Part shown: one piece after another, positions 1 through 6,822 of the stretch
Layout: every line of letters starts with the position of its first letter
How positions within the stretch are numbered: the stretch's first letter is position 1
Source of the DNA: an uncultured bacterium
GTDB lineage: Bacteria > Bacillota > Clostridia > Lachnospirales > Lachnospiraceae
Length of the DNA: 64,000 nt
Assembly (NCBI GenBank): GCA_947175015.1
Contig: CAMWLE010000007.1
Location: forward strand, 1-64,000
Reading direction: 5' to 3'
Made by a program: the position numbers and the translations under genes
Notes under the pieces: model-generated
What the model was told of the DNA's origin: nothing
Databases searched by the model: none
Seen by the model: only the letters and a program-made list of their open reading frames with translations

Positions 1-148
1 GCATGCCTGCCATGTCTCCAATCTTCTCAATATCCCTTCCACGTTTTCAACCTTCCAAGCCTCCAGCCCTCTCAGCATGCCTGCCATGTCTCCAATCTTC
101 TCAATATCCCTTCCACGTTTTCAACCTTCTAAGTCTCCAGCCCTCTTA
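1..148. repeat. Two tandem copies of a 74-bp repeat
   Basis: Positions 1-74 and 75-148 are near-identical copies; I see about three differences between them. The unit length is not a multiple of three, so it is not a simple in-frame coding repeat. On the minus strand it lies directly downstream of the glycosyltransferase stop codon. Parts of it (ATTGAGAA, GGCATGCTG, AGAGGGCTG) resemble the last codons of that gene, so it may be a decayed duplication of the gene's 3' end. The array starts at the window edge and may continue to the left. Confidence 0.85.
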
Positions 149-184
149 ATCCGCCCTGCATCCGGAGATTTCCTTCCATATCGC

Positions 185-2386
185 TCAGCCCTCTTGCAGC
201 ATACCTTGTAATTTCTCAATCTGCTGTAATAATTCTTCATCTTCCGGCATCAAATTACTTAACTGCTGTGCCACTGCCAGCGCTGCCTCATAATTCCCGG
301 CAGTCATCAACTGTCGAATTTTCAGCTTTACACCTACTGACAATATCTGAAATTCATTCGCAGCCTTCTTCGTCTCCTGCTCTTGTTCCTTCATTTTATC
401 ACTCAGCCATTCCAAGTAACATTTCATCACAGGATTTAACCCTGACAACAATTCCCGAAGTTCTTTCACTTCCTTTACAGCATCTATGTAATTCCCTGCA
501 TTCATCTCCTCTTCCAATGCAAGCAGCCGATATGCTGCCTGATCCTCTTCTGACAGTACATCCCGCCTGTCCTGCAAAATCTCAGGCCTGTAAATCTGTT
601 CGCATAAAGAAATGCGGCTGTCTGCATATTCCCTTATTTTACACAGAATGACCTCCATGGATGCACTCTCAGAACCAGCTTCTTCAATCGCATCATAGAT
701 ACCCACATAAGCCTTCCACAGCAACATCACCATACTATTCTCTGTCAAATAAGCAGCAAACTTCTCCGTCCACCATGCTGCTTCCTCCTTAGAATATTGG
801 CTAAAATACGCAGTCATCTCCTTCTGCCATAGATAAAACGGAATCTTCTCCAATATTTCTCCCGGATTAAGCCCCAGATGTTCTTCCATCTTCATCAAAT
901 CAAAATCTTTCATCAATGCCATATAATTGGCCATGTGCTCCCAGAACCAATCCACTGCCTGCTCCGCCTGTGTCTGATCATGCTCTTCTCCTGCCTCCTG
1001 ACAGCAAATGGCAACGGCAATCTCAATCATCTTGTGGAATGGATGTTCCATAACACAATCCCTGTAAGCCGCCATCAGATGTATCTTATCCTCCCAAGTT
1101 GCTCCCAGCCTGCATCTGGCAATGATTACATCCGTGATAAAGAATTTCATATCTTCCCGCTTCAGGAATACATTACACATCTTCACATAATGCTCACGTG
1201 CCTCTTCACTTGCTTCCGGCAGCTTCTCTGCAATGGCTTTGACCATTTCCGGCTCTATGTACACGACATGTTCTTCTATCTCCATAGCCTGAAACCATTT
1301 CCAGGCCAAGTCAACCTTACCCATAAGAACCGCTGCATTCACACCATTTCCTAATATAATACTTCTGTTATATGGTTCAAAAGTAGAACAGGTAATATTG
1401 GTGATACATGTAATAAACTTTTCGTCATCCCGCAGATAATCCTGATACACATTCCAATAATATTGTACCAGTGCAAGACATTTATCAACCTCTTTATCAC
1501 GCATATATGCCGAAGTCATTCTGACTGCTATCAATGACTTTGCCATGGGATCCACTGTATCCACTTTCAGATACTCTTCTCCTACTGCAATTCCTTCCTG
1601 AAAACGCCATAGATCCATCAATCCCAGAATCACATTGGTATATAATGAAGCCAGACAAAAATCATTCTTTATGGGACCTTTCTTTGCAGTCTCTATGGCC
1701 TCCCTGGAAACCTCTATGGATTTCTCATATTCTTCAATCACATTATATTCCTGTGTCAACTGCAAGGCAACCTTCATGTCATTTGGTGCTGCTTTCAGCT
1801 CCTTGAGCAAAGGTTCAATATTGCGCCTGGCATGAGCATGCAATGCCTCCTTTGTATCATAAACATAACCATAATGATGTACAAATACGTTAAATTTCTT
1901 CACTTTCCCCACCACACGGTTAAAACTTTCATGAATGGAGTATTCAAACTTGACATCCGGTTCCAGCCGGGTCATACGTCCCACCAGCAAATCAGAATAT
2001 ATGGTTCCCTCTCTGTTCCCATAATTCCGTTGATAATATCCTCCTATACCATATTGCTTATATTCTCCGGAATTAAAGAAATCAATAATTTCTGTTGTAT
2101 CCTCAAACCATTCGTCATCATCCAGGAATAGAAACCATTTCCCCTTTGCCTGCTTTAAGCCTACATTTCTTGCTTTAGAAAAATCATTGCACCACTTAAA
2201 CCGAATAATGTGATCCGTATATTCTTCTATAATACTGCGCACTTGCTCCCCACATCCCGTATCGGTCAAAATCAGCTCCGACGGAACCGCCTTCAGCAAT
2301 GGCTGCACAGAATCCAAACATTTACGCACCGTATCCGGCCTGTCCGATATCAATATAGATATGGTCAAAAGAATATGCTTACTCAT
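185..2386 (-). CDS. Family 2 glycosyltransferase with TPR-like helical tail (candidate flagellin glycosyltransferase)
   Basis: The first ~230 residues form a GT-A family 2 glycosyltransferase. Residues 5-15 are the first strand, TDTG lies near 41-44, and DDDEWF at 89-94 is the metal- and nucleotide-sugar-binding DxD region. The remaining ~500 residues are alpha-helical and acidic, with TPR-like spacing, as in SPBc2/SunS-type and flagellin-modifying enzymes. There is no signal peptide or membrane segment, so it should act in the cytoplasm. It lies immediately downstream of two flagellin genes, and a terminator separates it from the nearer one. Transfer of a sugar to Ser/Thr of flagellin is inferred from position only; a cell-wall or peptide acceptor is also possible. 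The start is ATG at 2386, preceded by GGGAGGAG. Confidence 0.8.
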   Translation of the reverse strand: MSKHILLTISILISDRPDTVRKCLDSVQPLLKAVPSELILTDTGCGEQVRSIIEEYTDHIIRFKWCNDFSKARNVGLKQAKGKWFLFLDDDEWFEDTTEIIDFFNSGEYKQYGIGGYYQRNYGNREGTIYSDLLVGRMTRLEPDVKFEYSIHESFNRVVGKVKKFNVFVHHYGYVYDTKEALHAHARRNIEPLLKELKAAPNDMKVALQLTQEYNVIEEYEKSIEVSREAIETAKKGPIKNDFCLASLYTNVILGLMDLWRFQEGIAVGEEYLKVDTVDPMAKSLIAVRMTSAYMRDKEVDKCLALVQYYWNVYQDYLRDDEKFITCITNITCSTFEPYNRSIILGNGVNAAVLMGKVDLAWKWFQAMEIEEHVVYIEPEMVKAIAEKLPEASEEAREHYVKMCNVFLKREDMKFFITDVIIARCRLGATWEDKIHLMAAYRDCVMEHPFHKMIEIAVAICCQEAGEEHDQTQAEQAVDWFWEHMANYMALMKDFDLMKMEEHLGLNPGEILEKIPFYLWQKEMTAYFSQYSKEEAAWWTEKFAAYLTENSMVMLLWKAYVGIYDAIEEAGSESASMEVILCKIREYADSRISLCEQIYRPEILQDRRDVLSEEDQAAYRLLALEEEMNAGNYIDAVKEVKELRELLSGLNPVMKCYLEWLSDKMKEQEQETKKAANEFQILSVGVKLKIRQLMTAGNYEAALAVAQQLSNLMPEDEELLQQIEKLQGMLQEG

Positions 2387-2449
2387 AGATTACTCCTCCC
2401 GATTCTGTCAATATATCTATCATAACTCATTTCTATTTCCATGGCAATG

Positions 2450-2480
2450 AAAAAAAAGGGAAATGCCGAAGCATCTCCCT
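2450..2480 (-). terminator. Rho-independent terminator of flagellin 1
   Basis: On the minus strand the stem GGGAGATGC / GGCATTTCCC with a short TTC loop is followed by a run of eight T. It lies 37 bp past the flagellin stop codon. Confidence 0.85.
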
Positions 2481-2516
2481 CTTCATTTGATTCATTATGG
2501 TTACCTGGCTATGCTA

Positions 2517-3755
2517 TTAGCCTAACAGTGACAGAACACCCTGGTTGGTCTGGTTAGCCTGAGCCAGCATTGCCTGACCTGCCTGAGCAAGGATATTGTT
2601 GTTAGAGTAAGTAACCATCTGAGTAGCCATATCCGTATCACGGATAGCGGATTCAGCACTGGTGGTATTCTCAACAATGTTATCCAAGTTGTTGATTGTG
2701 TGCTCTAATCTGTTCTGAACAGCACCAAGAGTAGCTCTCTGGCTGGATACCTTAGCCAATGCATCAGCAATTGTATCAATAGCTCTGGTTGCATTGTCGC
2801 CTGTCTGACCTGCTACATTCAAACCGTTAACACCAAGACCTCTTGCACTCATCTGATTGATGTTCAGAGTAATCTTGTTATCGCTGGTAGAATCAGCACC
2901 TACATGCAGGCTCAGATCGATAGCATCATTCAAATCTGCAAATGTTTCAATCTTCAGATTGGTAACGCTTCCCTCTACATAAGTAGAAATAGACTTAATA
3001 TCATCGCCGTAGTCACGCTTGATTGCAGAAGTCATGTCATCGATATTAGAGAATGCCTGAACGGTACCAGCATTTAACTGCTTCACAACTTCACTTACAT
3101 TCATCTTGGTAACGGAAGCGCCTGCTCCAGTCTTAAGAGAAGTACTGGAAATAAACTGATATGTGCTACCGCCATTAACTGTGAAGGTCTGTACTACATA
3201 AGTGGTATTGCCAATGGTTGCTGTACTCTTTGTAAGGCTCATGCCTGCAATAGTACCTGAACTGGAAACAGCAGCAAACTTGCTGGACAATGCTGCATTT
3301 GCAGTACTATAAGTCAACTTGCCAACATCACCCTTGTTGTTACCTTTCAACAGATAGGTCTCGTTGAACTTGGTCGTGGTGGATACACGGTCAATTTCTG
3401 TTACCAACTGATCGATTTCGCTCTGGATTGCATTTCTGTCGCTCTCGGACTGTGTGCCGTTTGCGGACTTAACTGCCAGCTCATTCATTCTCTGCAGCAT
3501 ATCATGAACTTCTGTCAAAGCACCTTCTGCGGTCTGCACTGCACTGATACCGTCCTGTGCGTTCGTAGAAGCCTGTGTAAGTCCTCTGATCTGCTTTCTC
3601 ATCTTCTCGGAAATAGCCAAGCCTGCGGCATCATCTGCTGCGCGGTTGATCCTGTAGCCGGAAGACAACTTCTCAGTAGCCTTAGCCTGTGATGCTGTGG
3701 TCAAACCAAGCATTCTGTTAGAGTTCATAGCTGTTAGATTGTGTTGTACTACCAT
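2517..3755 (-). CDS. Flagellin 1 (412 aa, CBir1/A4-Fla2-like)
   Basis: Major filament subunit. The N-terminal D0/D1 helices (about residues 1-140) and C-terminal D1/D0 helices (about 315-412) are highly typical; the variable surface domain is about 145-300. The D1 motif LQRMNELAVKSANG (about residue 88-101) is the region that contacts TLR5 in other flagellins. The protein ends with the usual LLG-type tail. The start MVVQHNLTAMNS is preceded by AAGGAGGA. It is a close paralogue of flagellin 2 next door, with near-identical ends and a divergent centre. A sigma-28-like promoter ~195 bp upstream leaves a long structured leader, so translational control by CsrA is likely. Lachnospiraceae flagellins of this type are known immunodominant antigens in Crohn's disease. 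Confidence 0.97.
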   Translation of the reverse strand: MVVQHNLTAMNSNRMLGLTTASQAKATEKLSSGYRINRAADDAAGLAISEKMRKQIRGLTQASTNAQDGISAVQTAEGALTEVHDMLQRMNELAVKSANGTQSESDRNAIQSEIDQLVTEIDRVSTTTKFNETYLLKGNNKGDVGKLTYSTANAALSSKFAAVSSSGTIAGMSLTKSTATIGNTTYVVQTFTVNGGSTYQFISSTSLKTGAGASVTKMNVSEVVKQLNAGTVQAFSNIDDMTSAIKRDYGDDIKSISTYVEGSVTNLKIETFADLNDAIDLSLHVGADSTSDNKITLNINQMSARGLGVNGLNVAGQTGDNATRAIDTIADALAKVSSQRATLGAVQNRLEHTINNLDNIVENTTSAESAIRDTDMATQMVTYSNNNILAQAGQAMLAQANQTNQGVLSLLG

Positions 3756-3779
3756 AATTCATTCCTCCTTGAATATGAT

Positions 3780-3795
3780 GCCGCTTCCATGCGGC
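3780..3795 (-). promoter_or_regulatory. Candidate CsrA-binding hairpin in flagellin 1 leader
   Basis: In the RNA sense, GCCGC-ATGGAA-GCGGC is a perfect 5-bp stem with GGA in the loop. The core CATGGAAG resembles the CsrA SELEX consensus ACANGGANGT. It lies ~25 nt upstream of the start codon. The Shine-Dalgarno AAGGAGGA provides a second GGA, which is the two-site arrangement known from Bacillus hag. Confidence 0.6.
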
Positions 3796-3802
3796 TATTT
3801 GC

Positions 3803-3886
3803 GCCTGCCCACCCTATGATTCGCACGTTCATATTCCGGCAGGTCGAAACGGGTACCCCTTCGCAATCGTGCGAATTGCTCCGGGA
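3803..3886 (-). ncRNA. Candidate structured leader RNA with kissing loops, upstream of flagellin 1
   Basis: In the flagellin 1 leader, hairpin 1 is GCAAT-TCGCACG-ATTGC (3863-3879), extended by CCC/GGG across a GGA/GAA internal loop. Hairpin 2 has the stem ACCTGCC/GGCAGGC (3838-3844 with 3803-3809). Its long loop contains CGTGCGA (3821-3827), the exact complement of the 7-nt loop of hairpin 1. Loop-loop pairing of this length is unlikely to be chance. I do not recognise a named riboswitch class here. Confidence 0.45.
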
Positions 3887-3949
3887 CTTCCGAAGATAAG
3901 CCTGAACAAAAGCTGTTCTTTTTTCTGTTCTTTGCTTTACCTATTATGT

Positions 3950-3976
3950 ATATCGGTGTGATTTTCAATTACTTTA
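3950..3976 (-). promoter_or_regulatory. Sigma-28 (FliA/SigD) promoter of flagellin 1
   Basis: On the minus strand TAAA-N15-ACCGATAT matches the consensus TAAA-N15-GCCGATAA. The predicted transcript start is near 3943, giving a leader of ~190 nt. Confidence 0.8.
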
Positions 3977-4070
3977 GCCTTTTTTTAATTTTTTTGAAAA
4001 GTTTTTGTTTCACTTACATGCTGTTTCAAATGGTGCTATCATTATGGTATCATTATGGAATTTATAGTGT

Positions 4071-4235
4071 ATGATTCTGAAGATGAAAAAAGCACTGCAA
4101 GATACCGTAAATGCAGCGCTATTACCAATAGAAGAAAAGCATTATGCAGCTTCGCTGGAGGCGGAAGAAATTCCTGCAGAATGTATCCGAAAATATGGTT
4201 TTGCATTTCAGGGCAAGAAAGTCTTGATAGGTTAA
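4071..4235 (+). pseudogene. C-terminal remnant of an AAA-ATPase / PD-(D/E)XK nuclease (DUF1703) protein
   Basis: A short plus-strand frame encodes a ~54-residue stretch. It contains [18 protein letters not shown] followed by [15 protein letters not shown] and a TAA stop. This is the characteristic C-terminal end of the large AAA-ATPase/DUF1703 family that is abundant in Lachnospiraceae genomes. The rest of the ~500-residue protein is absent: a stop codon lies just upstream and the flagellin leader and promoter follow. It runs against the local transcription direction. The family assignment rests on remembered tail sequence only. Confidence 0.55.
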
Positions 4236-4261
4236 AAATTACCACACTGTTACACGATATA

Positions 4262-4303
4262 AAAAAAAGCGTTGCCGCCATAAAATGGCTGGTAACGCTT
4301 TTT
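4262..4303. terminator. Bidirectional terminator after flagellin 2
   Basis: AAAAGCGTT...AACGCTTTT is a long, nearly perfect stem with the inner pair GCCAT/ATGGC, flanked by A and T runs. It can act for flagellin 2 on the minus strand and for the plus-strand remnant. Confidence 0.85.
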
Positions 4304-4316
4304 AATATAGTCAATC

Positions 4317-5624
4317 TTATTGAAGCAGTGACAACACACCGGATGTTGCCTGATTTGCCTGAGCAAGCATTGACTGGCCTGCCTGTGCAAGAATATTGTT
4401 GTTGGAATATTCCACCATCTGCGTAGCCATATCCGTATCGCGGATTGCACTCTCTGCCGAGGTTGTATTCTCAACGATATTATCCAGGTTATTGATTGTA
4501 TGCTCAAGTCTGTTCTGAATCGCACCTAATGAAGCTCTCTGTGCGGATACTTTCTGCAATGCTTCCGCAACAACATCAATAGCACGTGTTGCAGCAGCCC
4601 CGGTCTTACCGCTTACATCCAAACCATTTAATCCCAGACCCCTTGCACTGAGGTTCTGCAAATTCATATATATCTTATTCTCGTTATCGGAATCAGCACC
4701 CACATGCAGACTCAGGTCAATTGCATCATTAATATCGGCAAAGGTCTCTATCTTCAACTGAATCTTCTTATCATTATCGATATAGGTGCTGACATTTCTG
4801 ATATCCTCGCCATAATCAGCCTTCAATGCCGCTGTCAACTGATCCATTCCAGTAAATGCTTTATATACAGGATCTGTATTCGCAGGGTTGCTGTTAATGT
4901 CTTTTGCAATCTCGCTGGCATTCAGCTTCGTCATTGTACCCGTAGGCTTCGTGCTCTCCACCAATACATAGATTGTTCCAGGATTTTCTCCAATCGGGCC
5001 AAATGCCTTGGCAGTATATTCTGTTGATTCTGCAGCTTTCGCAGAAAGTCCTATGTTCGTAGCAATTGTCGCTGCTCCCGCAAAAGCCGTAGCCTGCGGA
5101 ATACTCATGGTACCTGTCTGTGCGTTAATAGGGCCATAAGCATCGAATTCCGGTGACAATCCCTTTGCTGCCATACTGTAAGTAAGCTTTCCAGGTTCTC
5201 CGCCGCTTGCTCCTCTCAACAGATAGGTCTCATTAAATTTAGATGTGGTTGAAACTCTATCAATCTCGCTTACCAACTGATCCACTTCCAACTGAATCGC
5301 ATCTCTGTCGGACTCAGAAAGTGTGCCGTTTGCAGCTTTTACGGACAGCTCTGTCATTCTCTGAATCATATCGTGCACTTCATGTAATGCACCATCCGCT
5401 GTCTGCACTGCACTGACACCATCCTGGGCATTCAGGGATGCCTGCGTCAGACCTCTGATCTGCTTTCTCATCTTCTCGCTGATGGCCAATCCTGCCGCAT
5501 CGTCAGCAGCACGGTTGATCTTGTAACCGGAAGATAACTTCTCCGTAGCTTTCGCCTGAGAAGCTGTTGTCATACCTAACATTCTGTTAGAGTTCATCGC
5601 CGTGAGATTATGTTTTACTATCAT
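4317..5624 (-). CDS. Flagellin 2 (435 aa, CBir1/A4-Fla2-like)
   Basis: Second filament subunit, in tandem with flagellin 1. The N-terminal helices (about 1-140) and C-terminal helices (about 340-435) are nearly the same as in flagellin 1. The variable centre (about 145-320) is unrelated in detail and 23 residues longer in total. The D1 motif is IQRMTELSVKAANG, a variant of the TLR5-contact stretch. The protein ends SLLQ. The start MIVKHNLTAMNS follows AAGGAGGAATTGG. It has its own sigma-28-like promoter, leader hairpins and terminator, so it can be expressed independently of flagellin 1. This is a typical recent tandem duplication with antigenic divergence. Confidence 0.97.
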   Translation of the reverse strand: MIVKHNLTAMNSNRMLGMTTASQAKATEKLSSGYKINRAADDAAGLAISEKMRKQIRGLTQASLNAQDGVSAVQTADGALHEVHDMIQRMTELSVKAANGTLSESDRDAIQLEVDQLVSEIDRVSTTSKFNETYLLRGASGGEPGKLTYSMAAKGLSPEFDAYGPINAQTGTMSIPQATAFAGAATIATNIGLSAKAAESTEYTAKAFGPIGENPGTIYVLVESTKPTGTMTKLNASEIAKDINSNPANTDPVYKAFTGMDQLTAALKADYGEDIRNVSTYIDNDKKIQLKIETFADINDAIDLSLHVGADSDNENKIYMNLQNLSARGLGLNGLDVSGKTGAAATRAIDVVAEALQKVSAQRASLGAIQNRLEHTINNLDNIVENTTSAESAIRDTDMATQMVEYSNNNILAQAGQSMLAQANQATSGVLSLLQ

Positions 5625-5695
5625 ACTCCAATTCCTCCTTGAAAAAAGCTGCCTCCTTGCGGCTGCGCATCTTGCTTCTTTATCTGTTTATTTTA

Positions 5696-5724
5696 TTGCC
5701 TGGTACGCTCCGCTACTATGGCAA
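5696..5724 (-). promoter_or_regulatory. Leader hairpin presenting GGA (flagellin 2)
   Basis: In the RNA sense the stem TTGCC/GGCAA encloses an inner helix GTAGC/GC(G)TAC with a GGA triloop. GGA in a hairpin loop is the CsrA-binding signature. Confidence 0.4.
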
Positions 5725-5734
5725 CAAATACATC

Positions 5735-5753
5735 AGTAAACCTCCTGTTTACT
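5735..5753 (-). promoter_or_regulatory. Candidate CsrA-binding hairpin (flagellin 2 leader)
   Basis: In the RNA sense, AGTAAAC-AGGAG-GTTTACT is a perfect 7-bp stem with loop AGGAG. This is a textbook CsrA target shape. Together with the hairpin at 5696-5724 and the GGA of the Shine-Dalgarno it makes a multi-site leader. Confidence 0.6.
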
Positions 5754-5765
5754 TCCCTGCATATT

Positions 5766-5793
5766 ATATCGGACACATTTTTTTAATACTTTA
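5766..5793 (-). promoter_or_regulatory. Sigma-28-like promoter of flagellin 2
   Basis: On the minus strand TAAA-N16-TCCGATAT lies ~145 bp upstream of the start codon. The spacer is one base longer than the consensus. Confidence 0.7.
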
Positions 5794-5857
5794 GTTGGAA
5801 GAAATAATTTTTTTGACTTTTTACACCCCATTATTCATTACCATATATATTTTATAA

Positions 5858-5893
5858 CCAAAAGTTCCGCAGCGAAGGCTGCGGAACTTTTGG
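5858..5893. terminator. Terminator after the fliD-fliS-fliT operon
   Basis: CCAAAAGTTCCGCAGC and its perfect complement flank a GAAG loop, giving a fully palindromic stem with A/T ends. It lies 14 bp beyond the stop of the 158-aa gene. Confidence 0.9.
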
Positions 5894-5906
5894 TTCAATC
5901 CGGTCT

Positions 5907-6383
5907 TCATTTTTTACTGTCCATAAACTGGGGCAGCACTACGGCAGACTTGCTCATATTCCTATAATAATCAATTGCTGCTTTTGAAGTCTTGCGATTC
6001 ATGCGAATGCCGTTGCGTTCTTTTTGGAAATAATCCTCTATCAGCTTCTTATTACGTGCTTCCTGCGCTTGAATCGTAACACTGGCATCCGTCACTTCCG
6101 TAATCAATTTCTGCAGATTCTTAATCTGTTCCGCATACTTCTGACGATTATCCTTTAGTTCCTCCGCCACCTTTTGATAGAGCCGTTCAAAACCATTATC
6201 TAAGGAAGTCAGCTTTTCGATCAGGGATTCCTTTTCTGCCATATACTCATCAAACTTGTCAATTTCCACCTCATCCGCCTGGAAAATCTCTTGTTGACGC
6301 AGATTATATGCCTGTATTTCAGCCATGACCTGCAATTTCCTTTTCAAGCTTTCTTCCAATAGAGTCAGATAATTTTCCGTCAT
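5907..6383 (-). CDS. FliT/FlgN-like flagellar chaperone (158 aa)
   Basis: A small, charged, almost entirely helical protein with long coiled-coil heptads (about residues 5-125), followed by a short basic tail (RNGIRMNRKTSKAA). It follows fliS by 5 bp and is the last gene of the flaG-fliD-fliS operon. In other bacteria fliT, the chaperone for the FliD cap and an export regulator, occupies this place. The assignment rests mostly on position, size and composition; direct similarity to FliT is weak. The alternative is an unnamed clostridial flagellar protein. The start ATG at 6383 follows GGAGTAGAG. Confidence 0.65.
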   Translation of the reverse strand: MTENYLTLLEESLKRKLQVMAEIQAYNLRQQEIFQADEVEIDKFDEYMAEKESLIEKLTSLDNGFERLYQKVAEELKDNRQKYAEQIKNLQKLITEVTDASVTIQAQEARNKKLIEDYFQKERNGIRMNRKTSKAAIDYYRNMSKSAVVLPQFMDSKK

Positions 6384-6388
6384 GGGCT

Positions 6389-6763
6389 CTACTCCTTACT
6401 TTTCTTCATAACTTCCTTCCAAGTATCCCGCATCGAACGCAGATGTTTATTCACCTCTTCCAGAATCTCTTTATCCTTCCTTACATTGGCTTCCACCAGC
6501 CGTTGGCTTAAATATGAATATACTCGTTCAAAGTCCTCTGCCACCGGGTAATTCATATCCAATGTCTGACGGAAATAGTCGATAATGCGCTCTGTCTTCC
6601 GGATGTTCTCATGCGCTTTCTCAATGTCCTTATGTTCCACCGCAACGATGGCAATATTGCAGAATTTGATTGCCCCTTCATAAAGCATCAGTGTCAGCTC
6701 TGCGGGAGATGCCGTCAAAATTTTACTGTTATTATACTGCCCATACGCGTTAGGTAATGCCAT
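6389..6763 (-). CDS. fliS: Flagellar export chaperone FliS
   Basis: 124 residues, the normal FliS length. The start MALPNAYGQYNNSKILTASP is the FliS signature, followed by ELTLMLYEGAIKFCNIA (about 22-38), the helix that forms the flagellin-binding groove. FliS binds the C-terminal D0 helix of newly made flagellin in the cytoplasm and keeps it export-competent. In Bacillus it also cooperates with FliW in the homeostasis loop. It lies between fliD and the fliT-like gene. A second FliS-like protein at 56.5-57.0 kb probably serves flagellin 3. The ribosome-binding site is GCAGGATGG. Confidence 0.95.
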   Translation of the reverse strand: MALPNAYGQYNNSKILTASPAELTLMLYEGAIKFCNIAIVAVEHKDIEKAHENIRKTERIIDYFRQTLDMNYPVAEDFERVYSYLSQRLVEANVRKDKEILEEVNKHLRSMRDTWKEVMKKSKE

Positions 6764-6822
6764 AATTCCATCCTGCCTTTCATAATTTGCCTGGCTGGGA
6801 ACAGGAAGCTATGCCAATCACA

